Shown piece by piece: positions 1-7,745 of a stretch of DNA of 64,000 nucleotides. The translations under genes were made by a program, and so were the position numbers. The DNA lies in assembly GCA_964452095.1 (NCBI GenBank), contig CAYVKX010000001.1, positions 1-64,000 on the forward strand. The letters are read 5' to 3'. Numbering within the stretch: the first letter of the stretch is position 1; every line of letters starts with the position of its first letter. The stretch is from DUAL01 sp964452095. Its GTDB lineage: Bacteria > Bacteroidota > Bacteroidia > Flavobacteriales > BACL11. Below the pieces are notes generated by a model. That model worked only from the letters and a program-made list of their open reading frames with translations, searched no databases and was not told the DNA's origin.

Positions 1-1374
1 ATGTCAGCTATTGCATTGCCAATTATTGCTTTTGGTATGCCAATGATGTTTGCCAGAAAAACTAAAACAAAAAATTGGGGAGAATTTTTAGTTGGTTTTG
101 CTCTTCTATTTATTGGTTTATCTGAACTAAAAAGTGCAGTGCCTGATGTAAAGAACAACCTAGAAGTTTTAAACTTCTTAGCTGGTTTTGCTGATATTTC
201 ATTCTTATCAAGATTAATGTTTGTTGGAGTAGGAACATTACTTACTATTGTAGTACAATCATCATCAGCAGCTATGGCACTTACTTTAGTACTTTGTAAT
301 ACTGGCGTAATTCCTTTTGAGGTTGCTGCAGCAATGGTATTAGGTGAAAATATCGGAACAACAATTACTGCAGAACTTGCATCAATGGTAGGTAATGTGC
401 ATGCAAAACGATCTGCAAGAATTCACTCAATGTTCAATATTATTGGAGTAACATGGATGTTAATTTTAATGCCTTATGCTTTAGATGTAGTGAACTATGT
501 TTCTATGAACTATTTTGGATCTATCTCACCATATACAGCTGTTGATGGTTGGGGAGACAGTTCATCTCCAGTACCAATTGCTTTATCTATTTTCCATACA
601 GGATTTAATTTTCTTAATGTACTTATCCTTATTTGGTTTGTTCCTGCAATTGTTCGTTTTGCTGAAAGAACAGTTAAATCACAAGGAGATATGGATGAAG
701 AATTTCACTTGGAGCATATCGGTACAGGATTAATGCAAACTGCAGAACTTTCAGTACTTGAAGCAAATAAAGAGGTTACAAAGTTCGGGAAAATAACTAC
801 TAAACTTTTTAATATGATTCCAGAATTATTAAAAGAAACAGATAACAAAAAGTTTGGCAAGCAAATGGCTCGTATCAGAAAATATGAAGACATTACTGAT
901 AGAATGGAAGTGGAGATTGCGGATTATTTAGCAAAAGCATCTCAAGGAGAAATGTCAGATTCTGCTTCCATTAAGGTTAGAAGTATGATTTCAATGATTA
1001 ATGATATGGAACGAATAGGAGATATTTGTTATCAAATGTCAGTTTCTGTAGAAAGAAAAAATGAACAGAAGGCCTATTTCACTCCTGAGCTAAGAACTAG
1101 TTTAGAAGAAATGATGGAAGTAGTTGCAAAAGCAATGGAAATTATGAACAAGAATTTAAGTTCTAAATATAGTCAAGTAACACTTTTGGGTGCTAATGAG
1201 GCTGAAATCTCCATCAATAAGCTTAGAAATAAACTAAGAAAAGAATACTTGGGGAAAATTGAAAAAGGAGAAATTAAAATACAAACAGGTATGATTTACA
1301 ATAACTTAATTCACTCATTAGAGAAGGTTGGTGATCATATTTTCAATATTTCTGAGGCAATAGTTGGCGAGTAA
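1..1374 (+). CDS. Na+/phosphate cotransporter (NptA/PNaS family), 5' end outside window
   Basis: Inner-membrane sodium-dependent phosphate uptake protein. The visible part carries one Na/Pi repeat with the QSSSA motif (residues 86-90 of the visible frame) and GENIGTT (115-121), several hydrophobic segments, and a helical PhoU-like cytoplasmic domain from about residue 240 to the end. Family members have two inverted QSSSA repeats. Only the second is seen, so the frame almost certainly continues to the left and the ATG at position 1 is an internal Met. The porin-like gene follows 95 nt downstream on the same strand, which suggests a phosphate-uptake pair. The family call is secure; the true start cannot be seen. 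Confidence 0.9.
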   Translation: MSAIALPIIAFGMPMMFARKTKTKNWGEFLVGFALLFIGLSELKSAVPDVKNNLEVLNFLAGFADISFLSRLMFVGVGTLLTIVVQSSSAAMALTLVLCNTGVIPFEVAAAMVLGENIGTTITAELASMVGNVHAKRSARIHSMFNIIGVTWMLILMPYALDVVNYVSMNYFGSISPYTAVDGWGDSSSPVPIALSIFHTGFNFLNVLILIWFVPAIVRFAERTVKSQGDMDEEFHLEHIGTGLMQTAELSVLEANKEVTKFGKITTKLFNMIPELLKETDNKKFGKQMARIRKYEDITDRMEVEIADYLAKASQGEMSDSASIKVRSMISMINDMERIGDICYQMSVSVERKNEQKAYFTPELRTSLEEMMEVVAKAMEIMNKNLSSKYSQVTLLGANEAEISINKLRNKLRKEYLGKIEKGEIKIQTGMIYNNLIHSLEKVGDHIFNISEAIVGE

Positions 1375-1380
1375 ATAAGT

Positions 1381-1408
1381 TTAACATTAACTTAATAATT
1401 GCTTAACA
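1381..1408 (+). promoter_or_regulatory. Pho-box-like triplet, TTAACA repeated every 11 bp
   Basis: Three hexamers lie exactly 11 bp apart: TTAACA at 1381, TTAATA at 1392 and TTAACA at 1403. A TAnnTTTG -7 element begins 20 nt further on. Direct repeats with 11-bp spacing, placed over the -33 region, are the known architecture of PhoB/PhoP sites (Bacillus PhoP boxes use TTAACA-like hexamers). The surrounding genes are a phosphate cotransporter and a porin of the phosphate-selective family, so phosphate-starvation activation is a reasonable inference. Confidence 0.5.
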
Positions 1409-1428
1409 TTATAAAAGTATTGCTATCT

Positions 1429-1436
1429 TATTTTTG
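1429..1436 (+). promoter_or_regulatory. -7 promoter element TATTTTTG of the porin gene
   Basis: This matches the Bacteroidota sigma-ABfr -7 consensus TAnnTTTG, 33 nt upstream of the porin start codon. There is no good -33 TTTG at the usual spacing. The Pho-box-like repeats occupy that place, as expected of an activator-dependent promoter. Confidence 0.55.
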
Positions 1437-1468
1437 CTGCATAAATTATTAACTTAAAAAATTATAAA

Positions 1469-2593
1469 ATGATTAAAAAAACAATTTTAGCAATGAGTTT
1501 AGTAATCCTAACTATAGGATTAGTAAAGGCGCAATCTTCCGATAAACAAATAAAATTTGGAGGGAGAATTATGTACGACATGGCAGTTTGGGAAAATACA
1601 ACTGGAAACGAAACAACCCAAATGGCTGGAACAGAATACAGAAGAGTAAGATTCTACAATTCTGGAAAAATCTATGGTAATGTAAAATACAAATTACAAC
1701 TGGATTTTGCTGGTGGAAAAATCTCTTTCAAAGATGTTTGGATGGAATTAGGAGATCTTCCAATTAGTGGGAATCTAAGAGTAGGACACTTTAAAGAACC
1801 ACTGAGATTAGAAGCACTAACTTCTAGCAAATACATTACTTTTATGGAAAGAGCATTGCCTATTGCAATGTCTACTGAAAGAAATTCTGGTGCAATGTAC
1901 CACACTACTTTTGGAGATAGATTATCTTTTCAAAGTGGAATTTTCCGTGAAGGAGATAGTTTTGGAAATGATAAAAATTCTACAAATAATGTAAATGTAA
2001 CTTCTAGAGTTACTTATTTGGCTATGAATGATGGCGACAAATTATTGCATTTAGGAATTGCAAATAGCAGAAGAAAAAATAGTAAAAAAACTTACAGTTT
2101 TTCTTCAAGGGCTGAGAATCATTTAGGCAGCAAATTAGTTTCAGTTAGTCTTGATGATGTAGATGAAACTAATATTTTAGGAGCTGAAATTGCTTATGTA
2201 AATAGTGCCCTATCTTTACAAGGAGAGTACTTGCAAACTACTATTTCTGGAATAAATGAAACAGAACTAAGCAGTTATTACGGGCAAATTTCTTACTTTT
2301 TAACAGGAGAAAAGAGACCATACAAAAACTCATTAGCAGGATTTAATAGAGTAAAACCAAACAACAATTATGGTAGTGGAGGAAAAGGAGCAATTGAATT
2401 GGTAGCTCGTGTTTCTAGTATGGATTTAACGGCTTACAGTGGAGAAACTTTGGAAGATGTTACTTTGGGTGTAAATTGGTATTTGAATCCAAATACTAGA
2501 GTAATGCTAAACTATGTAATGGGGGAAATAACAAATGGAACGGAAGTTGTTACAGAAGATGCAATGATGATGAGGGTTCAATTGGACTTTTAA
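1469..2593 (+). CDS. Porin of the phosphate-selective OprO/OprP type
   Basis: Outer-membrane beta-barrel protein of 374 aa. It begins with a clear signal peptide (MIKKTILAMSLVILTIG, cleavage around residue 22 after VKA). The mature N-terminus has the IKFGGRIMYDMAVW-type opening of phosphate-selective porins O and P, followed by a central GHFKEPLRLEAL stretch typical of the family. Alternating amphipathic strands continue to a C-terminal aromatic residue (RVQLDF). It lies directly behind the Na/Pi transporter and has a Pho-box-like promoter, so passage of phosphate or other anions across the outer membrane is inferred. The family is clear; substrate selectivity cannot be read from sequence. 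Confidence 0.82.
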   Translation: MIKKTILAMSLVILTIGLVKAQSSDKQIKFGGRIMYDMAVWENTTGNETTQMAGTEYRRVRFYNSGKIYGNVKYKLQLDFAGGKISFKDVWMELGDLPISGNLRVGHFKEPLRLEALTSSKYITFMERALPIAMSTERNSGAMYHTTFGDRLSFQSGIFREGDSFGNDKNSTNNVNVTSRVTYLAMNDGDKLLHLGIANSRRKNSKKTYSFSSRAENHLGSKLVSVSLDDVDETNILGAEIAYVNSALSLQGEYLQTTISGINETELSSYYGQISYFLTGEKRPYKNSLAGFNRVKPNNNYGSGGKGAIELVARVSSMDLTAYSGETLEDVTLGVNWYLNPNTRVMLNYVMGEITNGTEVVTEDAMMMRVQLDF

Positions 2594-2649
2594 AAAACAC
2601 ATTATTCCTAAATTTAGAATATAAATTCTAAACTCGTCTTTAGAAAAAT

Positions 2650-2678
2650 AAAAAGAGCTCCAATGGAGCTCTTTTTTT
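2650..2678. terminator. Bidirectional terminator between porin and lipoprotein genes
   Basis: The stem GAGCTCC/GGAGCTC has a 3-nt loop (AAT) and is flanked by an A-run on the left and a T-run on the right, so it can act as an intrinsic terminator in both directions. It sits between two convergent genes. Confidence 0.85.
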
Positions 2679-2689
2679 AAACAAAAATA

Positions 2690-3172
2690 TTAAAGCTGAA
2701 TTAAGCCACTACTCGCCCACTCACTTTCATTGAGGGCTCTATCAAAAAGTTTGAGTTTGAATTGTAGTGTGTCGGAATTTCGGTAAGTAATATCCACATC
2801 ATATTTAACATCTACTTTTAACGATTTGTTTTGTCCTGTTGGTGTTAAATTTGGAATGCGAATATGAAAAGGAGGATTTACATTTATTTGTTGCAAACTA
2901 TCATCTCTCATTTCAAAATAATTAACGGAAAGGTTATGCTCAAAAGGGGGGATAGTATCCTCATTAAAAAGCCCAATATCTCCATCACCATCCGTAAAAT
3001 AAAGGTGTAATTCGCAAATTTTAGTGATATTCCCAAGTGCATCTACACTATCTTTTAATTCATATTTTGTAAATTCCAAATAAGGAATATCTGAAAATTT
3101 CTCATTTTTTTCACAAGAAAATAAAATGGATAGTAATACGAGAATAAATGTTATTTTTGAAAATGCTTTCAT
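2690..3172 (-). CDS. Putative lipoprotein, function unknown
   Basis: 160 aa with a type II signal peptide ending in the lipobox LFSC (Cys20), so the mature protein is probably membrane-anchored. The mature part contains a TDGDGDIGLF segment, an acidic loop seen in uncharacterised Bacteroidota lipoproteins, and predicted beta strands. I recognise no enzyme motif. Its start codon at 3170-3172 overlaps the 5' end of the divergent LuxE-like gene. The signal peptide fixes the start, so this overlap is probably real. Confidence 0.65.
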   Translation of the reverse strand: MKAFSKITFILVLLSILFSCEKNEKFSDIPYLEFTKYELKDSVDALGNITKICELHLYFTDGDGDIGLFNEDTIPPFEHNLSVNYFEMRDDSLQQINVNPPFHIRIPNLTPTGQNKSLKVDVKYDVDITYRNSDTLQFKLKLFDRALNESEWASSGLIQL

Positions 3173-4158
3173 TAGAAAATATTGAAAACTTCAAAAGTAA
3201 GATTTTTAATTCATTAAGTGAGGAAGAATTTGAAAATTTAGCATTGGAGGTTTTTCATTTTCAAATGGAGAATAACCATATTTACGCTCCTTATGCAGCA
3301 CTTATTTTGAAAGGAGAAACGCCAAACAACATCTTTGAAATTCCTTTTTTACCTATTGAGTTTTTCAAAACAGAGCAAGTAATTTGTAAAGGTATGGGGA
3401 TAGAAGAGTTGTTTATTAGTAGCGGAACTACTGGAGATAAAAGCAAGCATTTGGTGAGTGATATTGAGCTTTACAAAGCTTCTTTCCGAAAATCATTTGA
3501 GCTGCTTTATGGTGATATTTCTGAATATTGCATTTTGGCATTGTTGCCATCATATCAGGAAAATGAAAACTCATCCCTAATTTTTATGGTAGATGATTTT
3601 ATTTCAAATAGTAAACATCCAAAAAGTGGATTTTACCTTGATAACCTTTCAGAACTTTCTGAAGCTATAAAAGATTTGGAAAGTAAAGGGCAGAAAACAA
3701 TTCTGTTTGGGGTAACTTATGCCCTGCTCGACTTGGCAGCTCAATTTCCTCAGAAATTAGAACACACCTTAATTATGGAAACGGGTGGAATGAAAGGAAG
3801 GCGAAAAGAATTGCTAAAAGAAGAAATGTATCAATTACTAGAAGAAGCATTTTTAACAAGCAATATCCATTCGGAATATGGAATGACAGAACTTTTATCA
3901 CAAGCTTATTCCAAAGGGAATAATATATTTCAAATGCCACCATGGATGAAAATATTGATTCGTGATGTAAATGACCCTCTAAGTATTATTGATAACAAAA
4001 AAACTGGGGGGATAAATGTTATCGATTTAGCCAATATTTATTCTTGTCCCTTTATTGCTACTCAGGATTTAGGAAAAACCTTTGAAGATGGCAGTTTTTC
4101 CGTTTTAGGAAGATTTAGCAATGCAGATATTAGAGGGTGCAATTTATTGGTACAATGA
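3163..4158 (+). CDS. LuxE-like acyl-protein synthetase/acyltransferase
   Basis: About 331 aa. It resembles the LuxE family of acyl-protein synthetases, which are adenylate-forming enzymes that activate carboxylic acids. Supporting motifs are the phosphate-loop-like SSGTTGDKSKH near residues 88-98 and SEYGMTELLSQAY in the second half, equivalent to the YGMTE motif of the ANL superfamily. The start at 3163 (MLSLENI) is preferred; 3148 (MLFLKM) is the alternative. Either overlaps the divergent lipoprotein gene. No luxC or luxD is present, so bioluminescence is not implied. Its stop overlaps the next start in ATGA, so the acetyltransferase gene is probably translationally coupled. Confidence 0.72.
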   Translation: MLSLENIENFKSKIFNSLSEEEFENLALEVFHFQMENNHIYAPYAALILKGETPNNIFEIPFLPIEFFKTEQVICKGMGIEELFISSGTTGDKSKHLVSDIELYKASFRKSFELLYGDISEYCILALLPSYQENENSSLIFMVDDFISNSKHPKSGFYLDNLSELSEAIKDLESKGQKTILFGVTYALLDLAAQFPQKLEHTLIMETGGMKGRRKELLKEEMYQLLEEAFLTSNIHSEYGMTELLSQAYSKGNNIFQMPPWMKILIRDVNDPLSIIDNKKTGGINVIDLANIYSCPFIATQDLGKTFEDGSFSVLGRFSNADIRGCNLLVQ

Positions 4159-4658
4159 TAATTAGAAAAGCAAAATCCACTGACTTAGAAAACATCATGC
4201 AAATGTACAAATCATGCGTGAACGGAATGCTAAAAAATGGCATTGACCAATGGGATGAAAGCTATCCAAATGCTGAGGTAATTGCAGTAGATTTGAAAGT
4301 GCAAACTTATTTTGTTGCAGAAATTAAAGGGACAATTATTGGAGGAATAAACATAGACCAAAATCAAGATGAAACTTATTTAGAGGTTGATTGGAAAGAC
4401 AAAAGCAATCAGTTTTTGGTAGTACACAGATTAGGCGTAAAAGAAGAAAATTGGGGAGATAAGATTGGGAAAAGATTAATGCAATTTGCAGAAGATTTAG
4501 TCATTGAAAAAGAATTAAAATCTATCCGTTTGGATACTTATTCTGGAAATCCAAAAGCCATGGAATTTTACAAAAAATTAGGATTTTCTCAATTGGGGCA
4601 TATTTATTTGAAGCCCAACAAAAATGAGTATTATTGCTTTGAAAAAATTATTAGATAA
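4155..4658 (+). CDS. GNAT family N-acetyltransferase
   Basis: 167 aa with the GNAT fold. The N-terminus (IIRKAKSTDLENIMQMY) is the first beta-alpha unit. Motif A is degenerate but visible (VHRLGVKEENWGDKIGKRLM), followed by YSGNPKAMEFYKKLGF, the conserved C-terminal element around the catalytic Tyr/acetyl-CoA site. The ATG at 4155 overlaps the upstream TGA (ATGA) and matches the usual GNAT start; an upstream ATG at 4137 would add only six residues. The substrate is unknown. Coupling to the LuxE-like gene hints at a shared small-molecule or protein-modification task. Confidence 0.78.
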   Translation: MIIRKAKSTDLENIMQMYKSCVNGMLKNGIDQWDESYPNAEVIAVDLKVQTYFVAEIKGTIIGGINIDQNQDETYLEVDWKDKSNQFLVVHRLGVKEENWGDKIGKRLMQFAEDLVIEKELKSIRLDTYSGNPKAMEFYKKLGFSQLGHIYLKPNKNEYYCFEKIIR

Positions 4659-4752
4659 AAATATTTATCATCCTGAAACCTTTAGGTTCAATAAAGTTAA
4701 TATATGAAGAATCTCGTTTTTGAAATAGTATTTATTCGACAAAAAATATAAA

Positions 4753-5676
4753 ATGAAAAAACACCTATCAATAATAATAACACTTCTTCTGTTTTTTGCT
4801 TGCAATCAAAAAGAAGAAACTCCTCAAACACCTTATATTATGGTATTGGGAGTAGCACAAGATGCCGGCTATCCTCAAATGAATTGCAAAAAAGACTGTT
4901 GCAAAACCGCTTGGAAAAATACTGAATTGCAAAGAAACACTACTTGCCTTGCAATAGTTGATCCTACTACAAATCAGCAATGGATTATAGATGCCACACC
5001 AAATATAAAGCAGCAACTCCAATTACTGAAAAGCAAAACGGGAACAGAAAATGTAAATGGAGTACTACTCACCCATGCCCACATGGGGCACTATACTGGA
5101 TTGATGCATTTCGGCAGAGAAGTAATGGGAACAAATAACATCCCTGTTTTTGCCATGCCAAAAATGAAAACTTTTTTGGAGGAAAACGGACCTTGGAGTC
5201 AGTTGGTGGAATTAGAAAATATTTCTTTACAAAAACTAAAAAATGATTCTACATTTTACTTAAATGAGAGGGTACAAATAAAACCCTTTTTAGTTCCTCA
5301 CAGAGATGAATATTCGGAAACAGTAGGGTATAAAATTAGTATTAATAATAAACACTTGATTTTTATTCCAGACATTGATAAATGGGAAAAGTGGGAAACA
5401 AATATAAGTGAACTTATACAAAAAGTAGATTACGCTTTTTTGGACGCTACCTTTTACAAGAATGGAGAATTAAAAAGAGATATGAGTGAAATTCCTCACC
5501 CATTTGTGCAGGAAAGTATGGGGCTATTTTCTACACTATCTGATGCCGATAAACAAAAAGTACATTTTACACATTTTAATCACACAAACCCTTTATTAAT
5601 AGAAGGCAGTCCTGCTCAACAAGAAGTAACTGAAAAGGGATTTAATTTAGCGAAAGAAGGGATGATTATTAAATAG
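4753..5676 (+). CDS. PqqB-like metallo-beta-lactamase-fold hydrolase, lipoprotein
   Basis: 307 aa. The signal peptide ends in a lipobox (FFAC, Cys17), so the enzyme is probably exported and lipid-anchored. The opening of the mature domain, VLGVAQDAGYPQMNC followed by KKDCC, is typical of PqqB-related proteins. The metal motif is HAHMGH (residues 108-113): the Asp of canonical HxHxDH is Gly. Later His residues (VPHRDE, THFNHTN) and Asp (IPDIDKW) resemble the remaining ligands. No other pqq genes are nearby, so PQQ synthesis is not implied. The fold is clear; the substrate is unknown. Confidence 0.75.
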   Translation: MKKHLSIIITLLLFFACNQKEETPQTPYIMVLGVAQDAGYPQMNCKKDCCKTAWKNTELQRNTTCLAIVDPTTNQQWIIDATPNIKQQLQLLKSKTGTENVNGVLLTHAHMGHYTGLMHFGREVMGTNNIPVFAMPKMKTFLEENGPWSQLVELENISLQKLKNDSTFYLNERVQIKPFLVPHRDEYSETVGYKISINNKHLIFIPDIDKWEKWETNISELIQKVDYAFLDATFYKNGELKRDMSEIPHPFVQESMGLFSTLSDADKQKVHFTHFNHTNPLLIEGSPAQQEVTEKGFNLAKEGMIIK

Positions 5677-5732
5677 TTGTCATTTCGAACCTTTCGTGAG
5701 AAATCTACAAATTCCAAAAGGAAACTGTAAAT

Positions 5733-5772
5733 CTTCCCAGCTCCCGCACGATTGTATCGTGTGGTTGTTTTT
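5733..5772 (+). repeat. Dispersed REP-like element, copy 1
   Basis: This segment contains CCAGCTCCCGCACGATTGT followed by its imperfect mirror ATCGTGTGG, a hairpin with a 3-nt loop. The same block occurs in inverted orientation at 57687-57725 with one mismatch in 39 nt. Both copies are preceded, just after an upstream gene's AAATAG stop, by a GTCATTTCGAACC-like or GTCATTCCGAACC-like stretch, a motif common in short intergenic repeats of Bacteroidota. Confidence 0.75.
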
Positions 5773-5782
5773 TGTAAAAACA

Positions 5783-5813
5783 AAAAATCCTAACCAAAAG
5801 GTCAGGACTTTTC
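5783..5813 (-). terminator. Terminator of tRNA-Ser
   Basis: On the minus strand, just after the tRNA 3' end, AGTCCTGACC pairs with GGTTAGGAT (one G-U pair) around a TTTT loop and runs into a T-rich tail. Confidence 0.65.
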
Positions 5814-5818
5814 TTTTG

Positions 5819-5905
5819 CGGTGAGGAAGGGATTCGAACCCCCGAAACAGTTTCCTGTTTACACGCTTTCCAAGCGTGCGCCTTCAGCCACTCGGCCACC
5901 TCACC
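5819..5905 (-). tRNA. tRNA-Ser (anticodon GGA)
   Basis: On the minus strand, the acceptor stem GGTGAGG pairs with CCTCACC, with discriminator G at 5819. The D-arm contains GGCCGAGTGGCTGAAGGC. The anticodon arm has stem CACGC/GCGTG and loop TTGGAAA, giving anticodon GGA. A long variable arm (AACAGGAAACTGTT) marks a class II tRNA, and the T-arm reads GGGGGTTCGAATCCC. CCA is not encoded. It reads UCC and UCU codons. Confidence 0.97.
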
Positions 5906-5934
5906 AATTTTTCAGCTCGCAAACATAAAGAATT

Positions 5935-6933
5935 TTATGTTGTTAATTCCCCTCTATAATTACTTTCAAAAAGCGTAAGAATTTCCTCTCTTGTATAATC
6001 TTGAGCACATAAATGCATTAGTTTTGTTATGCACGCCTCAGTAGTCATATCTTTTGCACTAATTATTCCAATTTTCTCTAATTCTGAGCTAGTTTCATAC
6101 TTTCCGTGTTGCACACTTCCCATCAGGCACTGGCTACAATTTACAATAATTTTTCCTTTACTAACAGCATCTTTCAAGACCTCTAAAAACCATTTATTGT
6201 TTGGGGCATTTCCAGCTCCAAAAGTTTCTAAAACAATCACGCTAGCAGAGTTCATTACAGCTTTTACAACTTTCTCAGTTATAGCAGGAAATGATTTCAA
6301 AATAGCAATATCATCTGATAAGTTTTTGAAAAGAAGAAGTTCTTTATGTTCCTCTTTTTTTATTGCATTGAGGTTATACTTTATATTCACTCCTACTTTT
6401 GCAAGTGAAGGATAATTGGGAGAAGCAAATGCTTCAAAGTGTTCTGAATTTACTTTTACAGTTCGGTTGGCTCTAAAAAGCTGATCCTCAAAAAAGATAC
6501 AAACCTCTGCAATTTTTCCACTTGCCGCAATCTCAATTGCAGTTATCAAGTTTTCCTTTGCATCTGTTCTTCTTGCTCCAATCGGAATCTGACTTCCAGT
6601 AAAAATTATGGCTTTATTAACCCCTTCTAGCATAAAACTAATAGCAGATGCCGTATAAGCCATAGTATCGGTTCCGTGCAAAACCACAATCCCATCCACC
6701 TCATTATAAGCCGATTGTATATAATTCGCAATTTGAATCCAATAATCGGTATTCATATTGGAAGAATCAATCGGCTTAATTAAGGATACGTATTTTACAT
6801 TGATATTTGCGCTTTTTAACTCAGGCAATGAAGCTATCAATTTTGGGAAATTAACGGATTTTAAGAAGCCGGTCTTTACCTCTTTTTGCATCCCAATGGT
6901 GCCGCCAGTATAAATTACTAAGATATTTTTCAT
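5935..6933 (-). CDS. ansA: Type I (cytoplasmic) L-asparaginase
   Basis: 332 aa; hydrolyses asparagine to aspartate and ammonia. The two threonine-bearing catalytic motifs are present: TGGTIG (residues 9-14) and HGTDTMAYTASA (from residue 86). FTGSQIPIGARRTDAKEN follows as in type I enzymes. There is no signal peptide, so it is cytoplasmic. The length is close to that of E. coli AnsA. The start lies directly behind the tatD stop with no gap, so the two are very probably one transcript. Confidence 0.93.
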   Translation of the reverse strand: MKNILVIYTGGTIGMQKEVKTGFLKSVNFPKLIASLPELKSANINVKYVSLIKPIDSSNMNTDYWIQIANYIQSAYNEVDGIVVLHGTDTMAYTASAISFMLEGVNKAIIFTGSQIPIGARRTDAKENLITAIEIAASGKIAEVCIFFEDQLFRANRTVKVNSEHFEAFASPNYPSLAKVGVNIKYNLNAIKKEEHKELLLFKNLSDDIAILKSFPAITEKVVKAVMNSASVIVLETFGAGNAPNNKWFLEVLKDAVSKGKIIVNCSQCLMGSVQHGKYETSSELEKIGIISAKDMTTEACITKLMHLCAQDYTREEILTLFESNYRGELTT

Positions 6934-7707
6934 TTAGATTTTAAATAAAGTTTGTGCGTTTTTTGTGGTTGTTTCAGCTACTTGCTGCAAACTTACCTTT
7001 TTGATTTCTGCTAATTTTTCTGCAATATTTACAATGTATTTGCTTTCATTTCTTTTTCCTCTATTAGGGGCTGGAGTCAGAAAAGGGGCGTCTGTTTCCA
7101 AAACTAAATGCTCTAAATTTATATGCTCAATAGTTTTATCTAAACCACCATTTTTGAAAGTAAGCACCCCTCCAATACCTAAATAAAAATTCCCTAAATC
7201 AATAATTCGCTTTGCATCTTCCTTGTTTCCTGTAAAACAATGGAAAACGCCCGTTAAATTTTCATCATTTAATTTTTCTACAATCTCAATTGCCTCTTTA
7301 AACGAATCTCTAACATGAATAGCGATAGGTAAATTGTGCTTTTTAGCTAAATTTATTTGAATTTCAAAAGCCTTTTTTTGCAAACCTAATGTGGATTTAT
7401 CCCAATACAAATCAAGTCCTATTTCGCCAACTCCAATATATTTTCCTGAATTTAATTCTTGCTCTACAATGTATAATTCTTTCTCAAAAGTTTCTTTTTT
7501 TACATCACAAGGGTGCAGTCCCATCATGGCAAAACAATTTTCCGGAAATTGTTTGCAAATAGCATTCATTGCAGAAATTGTACCGCTATCAATATTTGGA
7601 AGTAGCATTTTTTCTACTCCACTTTCCACTGCTTGATTAATAACTTGCGCTCTATCTTGTTTGAATTGCTTGAGGTAAAGATGCGTATGAGTATCTATAA
7701 ATTTCAT
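6934..7707 (-). CDS. tatD: TatD family metal-dependent hydrolase (DNase)
   Basis: 257 aa TIM-barrel amidohydrolase. Metal-site motifs in order are DTHTHLY at the N-terminus, GEIGLDLYW, HVRDSFKEA, GVFHCFTG and LETDAPFL, all as in TatD/YcfH nucleases. The family removes nucleotides from DNA 3' ends. A TAnnTTTG promoter element lies only a few nucleotides upstream of the start. It is the first gene of the tatD-ansA pair. Confidence 0.93.
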   Translation of the reverse strand: MKFIDTHTHLYLKQFKQDRAQVINQAVESGVEKMLLPNIDSGTISAMNAICKQFPENCFAMMGLHPCDVKKETFEKELYIVEQELNSGKYIGVGEIGLDLYWDKSTLGLQKKAFEIQINLAKKHNLPIAIHVRDSFKEAIEIVEKLNDENLTGVFHCFTGNKEDAKRIIDLGNFYLGIGGVLTFKNGGLDKTIEHINLEHLVLETDAPFLTPAPNRGKRNESKYIVNIAEKLAEIKKVSLQQVAETTTKNAQTLFKI

Positions 7708-7712
7708 TGCAG

Positions 7713-7720
7713 CAAAATTA
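7713..7720 (-). promoter_or_regulatory. -7 element TAATTTTG upstream of tatD
   Basis: On the minus strand this matches TAnnTTTG and ends 5 nt before the tatD ATG, so the transcript would be nearly leaderless. The intergenic region is shared with the divergent GT9 gene. Confidence 0.45.
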
Positions 7721-7745
7721 GAATAAAATAATTAGTTTTACGCCT

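Noticed and set aside
3148..4158. Part of a bioluminescence (lux) operon
   Set aside because: Only a LuxE-like gene is present; no luxA, B, C or D. The LuxE fold is used for other acylations.
4753..5676. PQQ biosynthesis gene pqqB
   Set aside because: No pqqA, C, D or E nearby, the protein has a lipoprotein signal, and the metal motif differs.
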